Positions 1 through 5,260 of a DNA stretch of 5,489 nt are shown one piece after another. Each line of letters begins with the position of its first letter. Position 1 is the stretch's first letter. This stretch comes from Chloroflexota bacterium. GTDB lineage: Bacteria > Chloroflexota > UBA5177 > JANWHV01. Below the pieces are notes generated by a model. It worked only from the letters and a program-made list of their open reading frames with translations. It was not told the origin of the DNA and ran no database searches. The stretch lies in NCBI GenBank assembly GCA_025450375.1, contig JANWHO010000065.1:1-5489 (forward strand), given 5' to 3'. The position numbers and the translations under genes are program-made.

Positions 1-1690
1 TGAAGATCCCGCCCAGGACAAACAGGGCGATCCGCGCCAGGTCGCTATTGATCACGTCATGGATGTCGGTCACGTTGACCGAGGCGCCGCCCGTATGCAC
101 CACCGCCTGGGGGAAGGCCCGCTCGGCAGTTGTGAGTACAGCCCGCATGGCGGCTTGCGCCTGGGCGCCGTAGGGATCGGCGCTGGTGGTGAGCGTGTAT
201 TGGGCAACCGTGCCGTCGGCGCTCAGGTTGCGGGCGAGGGCCGCCCGGATCTGGGGACTGGTGGCGAACCCCGCGTAGGCCATGGGCCGGCCGGCTGGGC
301 GCGTGGGCCCTTGCACGGACCGGATGCCTGGGAGCGCCGCCAATTCGGCATCCAGCGTGTCGAGCCGGCGCAGGCCGTCCGCCGCGCGGAGGCTCTGGTT
401 GGCGCGAATGACCAGGCTGCCGGGCAGCGCGTTGCCGGCCCCATAGTGCGCCTCGACCGCGTTGAAGCCGCCGTGCGCCTCCACGCTTGAGCTCAGATCG
501 TTGAGGAAATTGAAGTTCTGGCCGGTCTTCAGCACCGCCAAATTCAAGGGGAGGAGGACCACCACCACCGCGATTATGGCGGCGAGGGGGCGCGCGGTCA
601 CCCGGCGGCCGACCGCGTTCCAGAAGGTCGATGGGCGGGTGGCTTCGATACGGGCGGGCCAGAAAGCGCGAGCCCCCAACAGGCGCAGAATGGCCGGAGT
701 CATGGTCAGCGCCCCGAGCAGGGTGATCGCCACCCCCACCGCGACGGCGGGACCGGTGGTGTTGAATAGCCCGAAGTTGGCGAAGGCCATCCCGCCCAGA
801 CCCACGATGACCGCCGCCGCGCTGGAGGCGATGGCCTCGCCGACGTGCGCCATCGTTTCCTCGATCGCCTCGGCCGGTGACCGTCCGGCCACCAGTTCCT
901 CTTTGAAGCGGCTGGACAGGAAGAGACAATAGTCGGTCCCGGCCCCGGCCAGAAGGACGATCAGGAAGATCGGCGTATTTGAGGACACGGTAAGCCAATG
1001 CTCGCCCAGAAAGGCCACCACTCCGTTGCTGATCATGATCGCCGCTCCAATCGTGGCGGCGGGGACGATCAGCAGGGCGACCGAACGGAAGACCGCCAGG
1101 AGGATCAGAAGGACCAGGATCACGGTGGCGATCGAGGTGATGGCCGTGCTCTTGTTGATCTGCGTTTGGTAGTCGGCGTTGATTGCCACGTCGCCCGTCA
1201 CCTGAGCAGCCACTCCCGGATAGGGGTGGGCGGCGATATAGGCGCGGAGATTCTTGAGCGAGTCGGCGGGGGCCGTACTGGAGTCCTGTTGCCGCCAGCC
1301 CAGGTCGATCAGGGTGGCCTGGCCATCGCGGCTATCGAGGGCCCCGGCCAGTTGCGGGGTCAAACTGTCCGAGGCGACGGTGAAGGGGGCGGGCGCCAGT
1401 TGGCGGGAAGCGAAGGCGGAGTAGTCGATCATTGCCTTGTCGCGAGCGGATTTGGGGCCGGTAAGGACCACCACCGCCGTGGACCGGGCGTATGATTGCG
1501 GGAACGCCTGCTCCAACATGGCCTGGGCCTGCTGGGAGTTGGCATACTTGGGGAGATAGGTTGCCTGGCTGGAGTTCACGACATCGCCCAGCTTGGGCGC
1601 CAGGGCCAGCACGGCCACCGTGAGAATCAACCAGACGGCTAGCAGTGGAAGGGGCATACGCGCGGCCAGGATTCCGAGACGGCGAAACAT
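1..1690 (-). CDS. MMPL/RND-family membrane transporter (C-terminus cut by window edge)
   Basis: This is an inner-membrane, proton-driven exporter of the MMPL branch of RND transporters; family members move lipids, hydrophobic compounds or drugs. Translating down from the ATG at 1690 gives 563 codons with no stop, running off the window edge. The order fits the family. Helix 1 is at about residues 13-32, followed by an extracytoplasmic porter domain to about 183. A helix bundle covers about 184-335: 184-203, 204-229, 239-260, 286-303 and 310-335. A helix at 366-385 precedes a second porter domain, and helix 8 begins near 552. GAGTDYCLFL with D253-Y254 matches the Asp-Tyr proton-relay pair of MmpL proteins, and R261/F262/K263 continue the motif. 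GGAGAG at 1695-1700 lies 4 bases before the ATG. The family usually has 700-1000 residues, so roughly the last third is missing. It is divergent from a TetR gene, its probable repressor. The cargo is unknown. Confidence 0.93.
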   Translation of the reverse strand, partial: MFRRLGILAARMPLPLLAVWLILTVAVLALAPKLGDVVNSSQATYLPKYANSQQAQAMLEQAFPQSYARSTAVVVLTGPKSARDKAMIDYSAFASRQLAPAPFTVASDSLTPQLAGALDSRDGQATLIDLGWRQQDSSTAPADSLKNLRAYIAAHPYPGVAAQVTGDVAINADYQTQINKSTAITSIATVILVLLILLAVFRSVALLIVPAATIGAAIMISNGVVAFLGEHWLTVSSNTPIFLIVLLAGAGTDYCLFLSSRFKEELVAGRSPAEAIEETMAHVGEAIASSAAAVIVGLGGMAFANFGLFNTTGPAVAVGVAITLLGALTMTPAILRLLGARAFWPARIEATRPSTFWNAVGRRVTARPLAAIIAVVVVLLPLNLAVLKTGQNFNFLNDLSSSVEAHGGFNAVEAHYGAGNALPGSLVIRANQSLRAADGLRRLDTLDAELAALPGIRSVQGPTRPAGRPMAYAGFATSPQIRAALARNLSADGTVAQYTLTTSADPYGAQAQAAMRAVLTTAERAFPQAVVHTGGASVNVTDIHDVINSDLARIALFVLGGIF

Positions 1691-1724
1691 CGATCTCTCC
1701 ACTTCCGTGGTATACTGTGTAACA

Positions 1725-1738
1725 CGAGCAATCGCTCA
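1725..1738. promoter_or_regulatory. Second operator-like palindrome (site 1)
   Basis: CGAGC-AATC-GCTCA repeats the half-sites of the neighbouring palindrome with the same 4-bp spacing; only the outermost pair (C1725/A1738) fails to match. Its centre is 27 bp from that of site 2. It sits at the predicted transcription start of the transporter (near 1739) and upstream of the TAGAAT -10 candidate of the regulator gene. Occupancy could therefore affect both divergent genes. Confidence 0.55.
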
Positions 1739-1744
1739 CGTTCC

Positions 1745-1750
1745 TAGAAT
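1745..1750 (+). promoter_or_regulatory. Candidate -10 box of the TetR gene
   Basis: TAGAAT matches the sigma70 -10 consensus at five of six positions and would give a leader of about 30 bases before the ATG at 1788. It overlaps the transporter's -10 box on the other strand, so the two promoters would compete. No good -35 box is seen at 16-18 bp spacing (1721-1728 is poor), so this promoter is probably weak or activated otherwise. Confidence 0.4.
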
Positions 1751-1774
1751 ATGAGCTTTAGCTCACTTTGTCAA
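1746..1774 (-). promoter_or_regulatory. Sigma70-type promoter of the MMPL transporter gene
   Basis: Read on the minus strand, a perfect TTGACA -35 box (1769-1774) is followed by a 17-bp spacer (1752-1768) and TATTCT (1746-1751) as a 4-of-6 -10 box. Transcription would start near 1739, leaving a leader of about 49 bases before the ATG at 1690. The spacer contains the palindrome at 1752-1765, so a repressor bound there would exclude RNA polymerase. The boxes and spacing are seen directly; activity is inferred. Confidence 0.75.
1752..1765. promoter_or_regulatory. Operator-like palindrome inside the promoter spacer (site 2)
   Basis: TGAGC-TTTA-GCTCA is a perfect inverted repeat with 5-bp arms and a 4-bp centre. 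It lies wholly between the -35 and -10 boxes of the transporter promoter, a common place for TetR-family operators. The TetR gene starts 23 bp away, so that protein is the natural candidate ligand of the site. The repeat is seen directly; binding is inferred. Confidence 0.65.
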
Positions 1775-1776
1775 GC

Positions 1777-1784
1777 AAGGAAAG
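1777..1784 (+). promoter_or_regulatory. Ribosome binding site deciding the TetR gene start
   Basis: AAGGAAAG has its AAGGA core 6 bases before the ATG at 1788. The alternative in-frame ATG at 1803 has no comparable purine-rich stretch at the right distance, so 1788 is preferred. Confidence 0.7.
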
Positions 1785-1787
1785 AGA

Positions 1788-2411
1788 ATGACCGCTCCCA
1801 CCATGCGCCGGGCGCCCCGCCAGGCTCGTTCGCAACAGAAGATTGAAGACATTCTGGACGCGGCGGAGGCCGTGCTGTCCCAGGAGGGACATGGCGGCTT
1901 TACCACCAACGCCATCGCCGCGCGGGCCCAGATTTCGATCGGCTCGCTCTACCAATTCTTCCCCAACAAAGAAGCGATCGTCGCGGCGCTGGCGGGGCGC
2001 TTGCTCGAGGACATGCGTGTATGCCGAGACACCCTGTTCGTGCCAGAGGCCGCCGCGTTACCGGTCGGCGAGTGGCTGGATCAGGTAGTGGATCGGCTGG
2101 CCCACACCAACGCGGCCAACCCCAGTTTCAAGAGCATCGTCTGCGATCCCGCCTTCTCTCCCGAGATGGCCGAGGCCGAGGCCGTGCTGCAGCGTGAAAT
2201 CCTCGATGGGGTGAGCCGCGTCTGTGCCGCCTGGCGCCCCGACTTGCCGGAGGACCGCTGCCGTCTCTACGCCGCCTTCGGGGTTGAGGTAACCAAGGCG
2301 TTGCTGCCAGTTGCCGCGGCCGGGCCGGAGCCCGAGTTCGCCCTGGGCGAACTGAAGGCCATGTTACGGTGCTATTTCGAGCCGATTTTCGGAACAAACG
2401 CGACTAGATGA
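1788..2411 (+). CDS. TetR/AcrR-family transcriptional repressor
   Basis: This 207-residue DNA-binding regulator has the usual TetR length. The N-terminal domain shows helix 1 at about 18-33, then the helix-turn-helix: FTTNAIAARA (38-47) followed by the recognition region ISIGSLYQFFPNKEAIVAAL (49-68), which is the TetR signature with G52, Y55, F58 and K61. Residues from about 70 to 200 form the predicted helical ligand-binding and dimerisation domain. This part varies between members, so the inducer cannot be named. The basic N-terminal arm (RRAPRQARSQQK) is also typical. The gene is divergent from the MMPL transporter across 97 bp containing two matching palindromes. By analogy with AcrR-like systems it most likely represses the transporter, and perhaps itself, until a ligand binds. 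The family call is firm; the target is inferred. Confidence 0.93.
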   Translation: MTAPTMRRAPRQARSQQKIEDILDAAEAVLSQEGHGGFTTNAIAARAQISIGSLYQFFPNKEAIVAALAGRLLEDMRVCRDTLFVPEAAALPVGEWLDQVVDRLAHTNAANPSFKSIVCDPAFSPEMAEAEAVLQREILDGVSRVCAAWRPDLPEDRCRLYAAFGVEVTKALLPVAAAGPEPEFALGELKAMLRCYFEPIFGTNATR

Positions 2412-2440
2412 CCGGGATCGCGTGGCGCGATCCCGGTCAT
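2408..2440 (+). terminator. Perfect 15-bp hairpin overlapping the TetR stop codon
   Basis: ATGACCGGGATCGCG (2408-2422) pairs perfectly with CGCGATCCCGGTCAT (2426-2440) across a TGG loop. The TGA stop (2409-2411) lies inside the left arm. The position after the last codon suggests a transcription end or an mRNA-protecting stem. It is followed by CTTAGG rather than a run of T, so it is not a textbook intrinsic terminator and may halt polymerase inefficiently or mainly stabilise the 3' end. Confidence 0.6.
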
Positions 2441-2487
2441 CTTAGGAGCGCGGGTCTCCAGGCCCGCCGGAGCCATCAACCCCCGGC

Positions 2488-2511
2488 GGATCGGTCCGAT
2501 CGGTCCGATCC
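2488..2511. repeat. 24-bp near-perfect palindrome made of 9-bp tandem repeats
   Basis: GATCGGTCC occurs twice head to tail (2489-2497 and 2498-2506), followed by a partial third copy GATC. Together they build a dyad: GGATCGG (2488-2494), a central CCGATCGG (2496-2503) and CCGATCC (2505-2511), with only the T2495/T2504 pair breaking the symmetry. It lies in the leader region of the aconitase-like gene, about 48 bp upstream of its -10 candidate, and could be an operator for an unidentified regulator. No gene in the window is an obvious partner. Confidence 0.5.
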
Positions 2512-2558
2512 ACCGACGCACCAGGCGGCCCTATGGCCGGGCGCGCCGCCATTTCGGG

Positions 2559-2564
2559 TACACT
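2559..2564 (+). promoter_or_regulatory. Weak -10 candidate for the aconitase-like gene
   Basis: TACACT matches the -10 consensus at four of six positions and would start transcription near 2571, about 53 bases before the ATG at 2624. No -35 box is visible 16-18 bp upstream, where the sequence is GC-rich. If real, the promoter probably needs an activator or uses another sigma factor. Confidence 0.25.
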
Positions 2565-2577
2565 AGCCTCATGTTTT

Positions 2578-2597
2578 GGGCCGCGTGGGCGCGGCCC
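2578..2597 (+). promoter_or_regulatory. 5'-leader hairpin before the aconitase-like gene
   Basis: GGGCCGCG (2578-2585) pairs perfectly with CGCGGCCC (2590-2597) across a TGGG loop. The stem ends 8 bases before the Shine-Dalgarno sequence and would lie near the 5' end of a transcript begun at about 2571. It could protect the mRNA or tune ribosome access. No T-run follows it, so it is not a terminator. Confidence 0.4.
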
Positions 2598-2605
2598 CTA
2601 TCACC

Positions 2606-2612
2606 AGAAAGG
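2606..2612 (+). promoter_or_regulatory. Ribosome binding site supporting the ATG at 2624
   Basis: AGAAAGG lies 11 bases before the ATG at 2624, slightly far but usable. An in-frame TTG at 2576 would add 16 residues, but it would place the hairpin inside the coding region, and the family normally begins with MG-TIAxK-like residues, as the shorter form does. Confidence 0.5.
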
Positions 2613-2623
2613 CCGCCGTACGC

Positions 2624-3883
2624 ATGGGAGCGACGATCGCCCAAAAAGTGCTGGCCCGGGCCAGCGGCCGCGACCAGGTGGAGACCGGCGAAATCGTCTG
2701 GGCCGCCGTCGACCTTGCCCTGATGAGCGACACCAGTGGGCCGCGCCGGATCGCCGCCGGCCTCGAACGCCTGGGCGGTAAACCCTGGGATGCCGAGAAG
2801 GTGTGCGTGATCGCCGATCACTTCGTCCCCGCCAGCGACGATACCGAGGCGGCGATCCAGGTGGTCACCCGCGACTGGTCCCATGCCAAGGGGATCCGCA
2901 AGTTCCACTTCTTTGAAGGGATCATGCATATCGTCAGCATCGAGCGTGGCTACATCTGGCCGGGGATGCTGATGGTAGGCGCCGATTCGCACAGCGTCAC
3001 GGCCGGCGGCATGGGCTGCATGGCGGTCCCGGTGGGCTCGACCGAGATCCTCGGGGTGGTAGCTACCGGGGAGATCTGGCTGCGCGTTCCCGAGACAATC
3101 GAGGTGCGGTGGACGGGCCGGTTGTCGCGCGGGGTGATGGCGAAGGACATGATGCTGGCCACCCTCAAGCGGATGCGCTGCGATGGCGCTACCTATAAGT
3201 CCATCGAATACACCGGCTCCGGCGTCCGGGCCCTCCCAATCGACGAGCGGCTGGTGCTCAGCAACATGACCATCGAACTGGGCGGCAAGGCGGGGATCGT
3301 GGCTGCTGATGATCTGGTGTGTGAGTATCTGGCGGCCCGCGGAGTGGTGGCCCCTACCCCGGTGCTCTCCGATTCCGACGCGGTGTACTGCGATCTGATC
3401 CTGGACGACGCCTCTACCCTGGTCCCTCAGGTGGCGATCCCGCACTCGCCCGACAACGGGATAGATGTCGATCAAGCGGCGGGGCAAGCCCTGGACATTG
3501 CCTACATCGGCGCCTGTACCGGCGCCAAATACCACGACCTGGCCCTGGCGGCCGAGGTGCTCCGGGGGCGACGGGTCCATCCAGACACCCCCTTGCTGAT
3601 CGCCCCCGCCTCGAAAGAGGTGTATGAGCGGGCGGAGCGGGATGGGATCACCGAGATCTTCACCGCCGCCGGCGCCACATTCACCGCCAGTTCGTGCGGC
3701 GCCTGCCTGGGGGTCGGGCCCAACGCCCTGAAAGCCAACGTGCGGTGCATCTCATCCACCAACAGGAATTTTCGCGGTCGGATGGGCAGCCATGAATCCG
3801 AGGTCTATCTGGCCTCGCCTGCCACGGTCGCCGCCTCGGCGATCGAGGGGAAAATCGCCGATCCGCGGGTGTATTTGCAGTGA
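2624..3883 (+). CDS. Aconitase-superfamily (LeuC/HacA-like) large subunit
   Basis: This 419-residue [4Fe-4S] hydro-lyase subunit has the length of the two-subunit 3-isopropylmalate dehydratase/homoaconitase group. Such enzymes move a hydroxyl by dehydration and rehydration of a hydroxy-acid. Cluster cysteines are C298 (GACTGAKYHDL), C358 and C361 (SCGACLG). Family active-site positions are present: D65-H66, H102, D121-S122-H123 in GADSHS, E218 in NMTIELGGKAG, and R381/R384 in STNRNFRGRMG. Several details are unlike LeuC: CTGAK replaces the usual CTNGR, SDTSG (35-39) replaces HD-T-P, and GIMHI replaces GIGHQ. A leuB-, leuD- or other leucine-pathway neighbour is missing, and the small swivel subunit needed by this family is not in the window. 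The stop overlaps the next gene's GTG by 4 bp. The superfamily is firm; the substrate is unknown and ordinary LeuC is doubtful. Confidence 0.9.
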   Translation: MGATIAQKVLARASGRDQVETGEIVWAAVDLALMSDTSGPRRIAAGLERLGGKPWDAEKVCVIADHFVPASDDTEAAIQVVTRDWSHAKGIRKFHFFEGIMHIVSIERGYIWPGMLMVGADSHSVTAGGMGCMAVPVGSTEILGVVATGEIWLRVPETIEVRWTGRLSRGVMAKDMMLATLKRMRCDGATYKSIEYTGSGVRALPIDERLVLSNMTIELGGKAGIVAADDLVCEYLAARGVVAPTPVLSDSDAVYCDLILDDASTLVPQVAIPHSPDNGIDVDQAAGQALDIAYIGACTGAKYHDLALAAEVLRGRRVHPDTPLLIAPASKEVYERAERDGITEIFTAAGATFTASSCGACLGVGPNALKANVRCISSTNRNFRGRMGSHESEVYLASPATVAASAIEGKIADPRVYLQ

Positions 3884-4752
3884 CTCCCGAGCACCCGGCC
3901 TTTATTGCGTCACGCACGTTCGGGGATGCCACGGTCACGGCCATCTCGGACGGCACGCTCAACGCGGCGCCCATGATTTCCTGGCTGGGGGTGCCCGAGC
4001 GCGAGGCTCGGGTCGCCATGCCCGAGGCCGATCAGGCGGGCAACATGGTGATTGGCATGAACATCGCCCATGTGCGGATCGGCGATGCCTCGATTCTGCT
4101 TGATCCGGGATGGGGCGAGTTGGATCCTTCGTCCTGGCTGGTCACCGAGTTGCGGGGTGAGCGGTCACCCGGCGTCCAGGCCGGGTTGGCGGCAATGGGC
4201 ATTCAGCCCGACCAGATTACCCATGTGCTGATCTCGCATGCGCACGACGATCACTTCACCGGCAGCACGGTGGATGTGCATGGAGTGCGCCAACCCCGCT
4301 ACCCCCGCGCCCGTTACCTACTGGGTCGGGCAGACTGGGAGGGCAATTCACGCCGGACGGACGCGGGCTCCGAAGTGGCCGAGCATCTGGGTCTGCTTGA
4401 CCGCCTGGGTCTCCTCGATCTCGTGGATGGCGATTGCGAGGTGGCGCCGGGAGTTACCATGATCCACGCCCCCGGTGAGTCGCCCGGTCACTCGATCATG
4501 CGGGTCGAATCCAGGGGAAAGACCTTCTATTATCTGGGTGATCTGATTCATCACCCGTGCGAGATCGCCCGTCTGGACTGGATCCTGTTTGAACGCGACG
4601 CGGAGGCGCGCCGCGCCGCCCATGCCTCAAAAGCGCGGCTGGCGGCGGCGGCCGTAGCCGAGCGAGCCACCCTGATGTTTACCCATGGCCCCTTCCCCGG
4701 ATGGGGCCGCATCGGGCAAGACTCCGGCGGCTTCCGTTGGGAATATGAGTGA
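3880..4752 (+). CDS. Metallo-beta-lactamase-fold hydrolase, lactonase-like
   Basis: This 290-residue cytoplasmic-looking protein has no signal peptide or membrane segment. The zinc-binding set is complete: H120-A-H122-D-D124-H125 (HxHxDH), H204 in SPGHS, D221 in YLGD, and H269 in THGPFPG. This is the pattern of two-metal hydrolases such as N-acyl-homoserine lactonases and other MBL esterases or lactonases. It has an N-terminal strand region, a GDASILLDPGWGE segment (68-80) before the metal motif, and a helical stretch near 238-262. The GTG start at 3880 overlaps the upstream TGA (GTGA), and no strong Shine-Dalgarno is seen, so translation is probably coupled to the aconitase-like gene. That implies a shared pathway, for example hydrolysis of a lactone or thioester of the hydroxy-acid. 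The fold is firm; substrate and pathway are inferred. Confidence 0.92.
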   Translation: MTPEHPAFIASRTFGDATVTAISDGTLNAAPMISWLGVPEREARVAMPEADQAGNMVIGMNIAHVRIGDASILLDPGWGELDPSSWLVTELRGERSPGVQAGLAAMGIQPDQITHVLISHAHDDHFTGSTVDVHGVRQPRYPRARYLLGRADWEGNSRRTDAGSEVAEHLGLLDRLGLLDLVDGDCEVAPGVTMIHAPGESPGHSIMRVESRGKTFYYLGDLIHHPCEIARLDWILFERDAEARRAAHASKARLAAAAVAERATLMFTHGPFPGWGRIGQDSGGFRWEYE

Positions 4753-4801
4753 AACTCCTTGGCTCGGGCGTCCGTCACTGAGGTGCAAATGAGCCTAGCC
4801 T

Positions 4802-4827
4802 CGATGCCTTGCGGTTCGCGGGCATCG
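4802..4827. terminator. Inverted repeat between convergent genes
   Basis: CGATGCC (4802-4808) pairs with GGCATCG (4821-4827), and an inner GCG/CGC pair (4811-4813, 4817-4819) extends the stem past a small TT/G bulge. It lies in the 82-bp gap between the hydrolase gene (plus strand) and the toxin gene (minus strand), where a bidirectional terminator would be expected. Neither side has a T-run, so termination is only suggested. Confidence 0.4.
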
Positions 4828-4834
4828 GGAGAAG

Positions 4835-5260
4835 TCAAGGCCGGGCTTCCCAGGGATCTATGACGGGCACACCGGTCGCTACAAAGGGCTCGGCATCCCG
4901 CGTGGCGACCGTGAATCCACGTACGGCAGCGATAGCGGCAATCTGGCCATCCGCCACGGAAATGATCGTGCCGGCAGCCCGGGCACGATTGACCATGGGC
5001 GCATAGGCTACCGCGGCCGGCTGATCGAACGGCAGGATGCGGGAACCGAACAACGTAGCCATCAGCTCGGCTAAAGCCGCTGCGAGTCCGTCCTTGCGCT
5101 TGCCCTCCGGGAGGATCTCAATACCGACAAGCAACTCCGCGAGGCTGGTCGCGGTCAGATACAGCGTCTCGGCCACTTGCCGATCGAGCCAGGCCTGTAC
5201 GGCGGGATTGCCGTACGGCTTCATCGGCTCCGAGACGACGTTCGTATCCAGCACGATCAT
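4835..5260 (-). CDS. vapC: FitB/VapC-family PIN-domain toxin (ribonuclease)
   Basis: This 141-residue PIN-domain protein has the usual VapC/FitB length. It is a probable Mg2+-dependent endoribonuclease that attacks RNA when freed from its antitoxin. The acidic metal-binding residues are visible: D5 in MIVLDTNVVSEP, E42 in SLAELLVGIE, D104 in SVADGQIAAIA, and D122 in ATRDAEPF. The order LDTNV-SEP, GRILPFD-like (GSRILPFD, 72-79), ADG-IAA and TVATRD, and the PW ending, closely recall Neisseria FitB. The ATG at 5260 overlaps the upstream antitoxin stop as ATGA, and there is no separate strong Shine-Dalgarno, consistent with coupled translation that keeps toxin output tied to antitoxin. No inactivating change is seen. 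The target RNA cannot be predicted. Confidence 0.93.
   Translation of the reverse strand: MIVLDTNVVSEPMKPYGNPAVQAWLDRQVAETLYLTATSLAELLVGIEILPEGKRKDGLAAALAELMATLFGSRILPFDQPAAVAYAPMVNRARAAGTIISVADGQIAAIAAVRGFTVATRDAEPFVATGVPVIDPWEARP

Noticed and set aside
57..998. Long open frame on the minus strand (313 codons) inside the transporter region
   Set aside because: Its translation is rich in Arg, Gly, Pro and His with no domain pattern, and it lies out of frame with the clear MMPL reading frame on the same strand.
59..1495. Several open frames on the plus strand opposite the transporter
   Set aside because: They are antisense to a well-supported membrane protein, lack recognisable motifs and good ribosome binding sites, and are typical of GC-rich DNA.
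1717..1725. GTGTAACAC as a third operator
   Set aside because: The arms are only 4 bp with a 1-base offset and do not share the GAGC/GCTC half-site of the two stronger palindromes.
2450..2467. GCGGG...CCCGC inverted repeat after the TetR gene
   Set aside because: Five-bp GC arms around an 8-base loop are expected by chance in DNA of this composition.
2489..2510. Possible CRISPR or satellite array from the GATCGGTCC units
   Set aside because: There are only 2.4 contiguous 9-bp units with no spacers, so it is neither a CRISPR array nor an extended satellite.
2571..2573. ATG six bases after TACACT, as a leaderless start
   Set aside because: It is out of frame with the aconitase-like gene and its frame ends in a stop shortly after, without a recognisable product.
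2531..3580. 349-codon open frame antisense to the aconitase-like gene
   Set aside because: The protein is His/Gly/Arg/Asp-rich without motifs, while the plus strand encodes a complete aconitase-family protein with all cluster cysteines.
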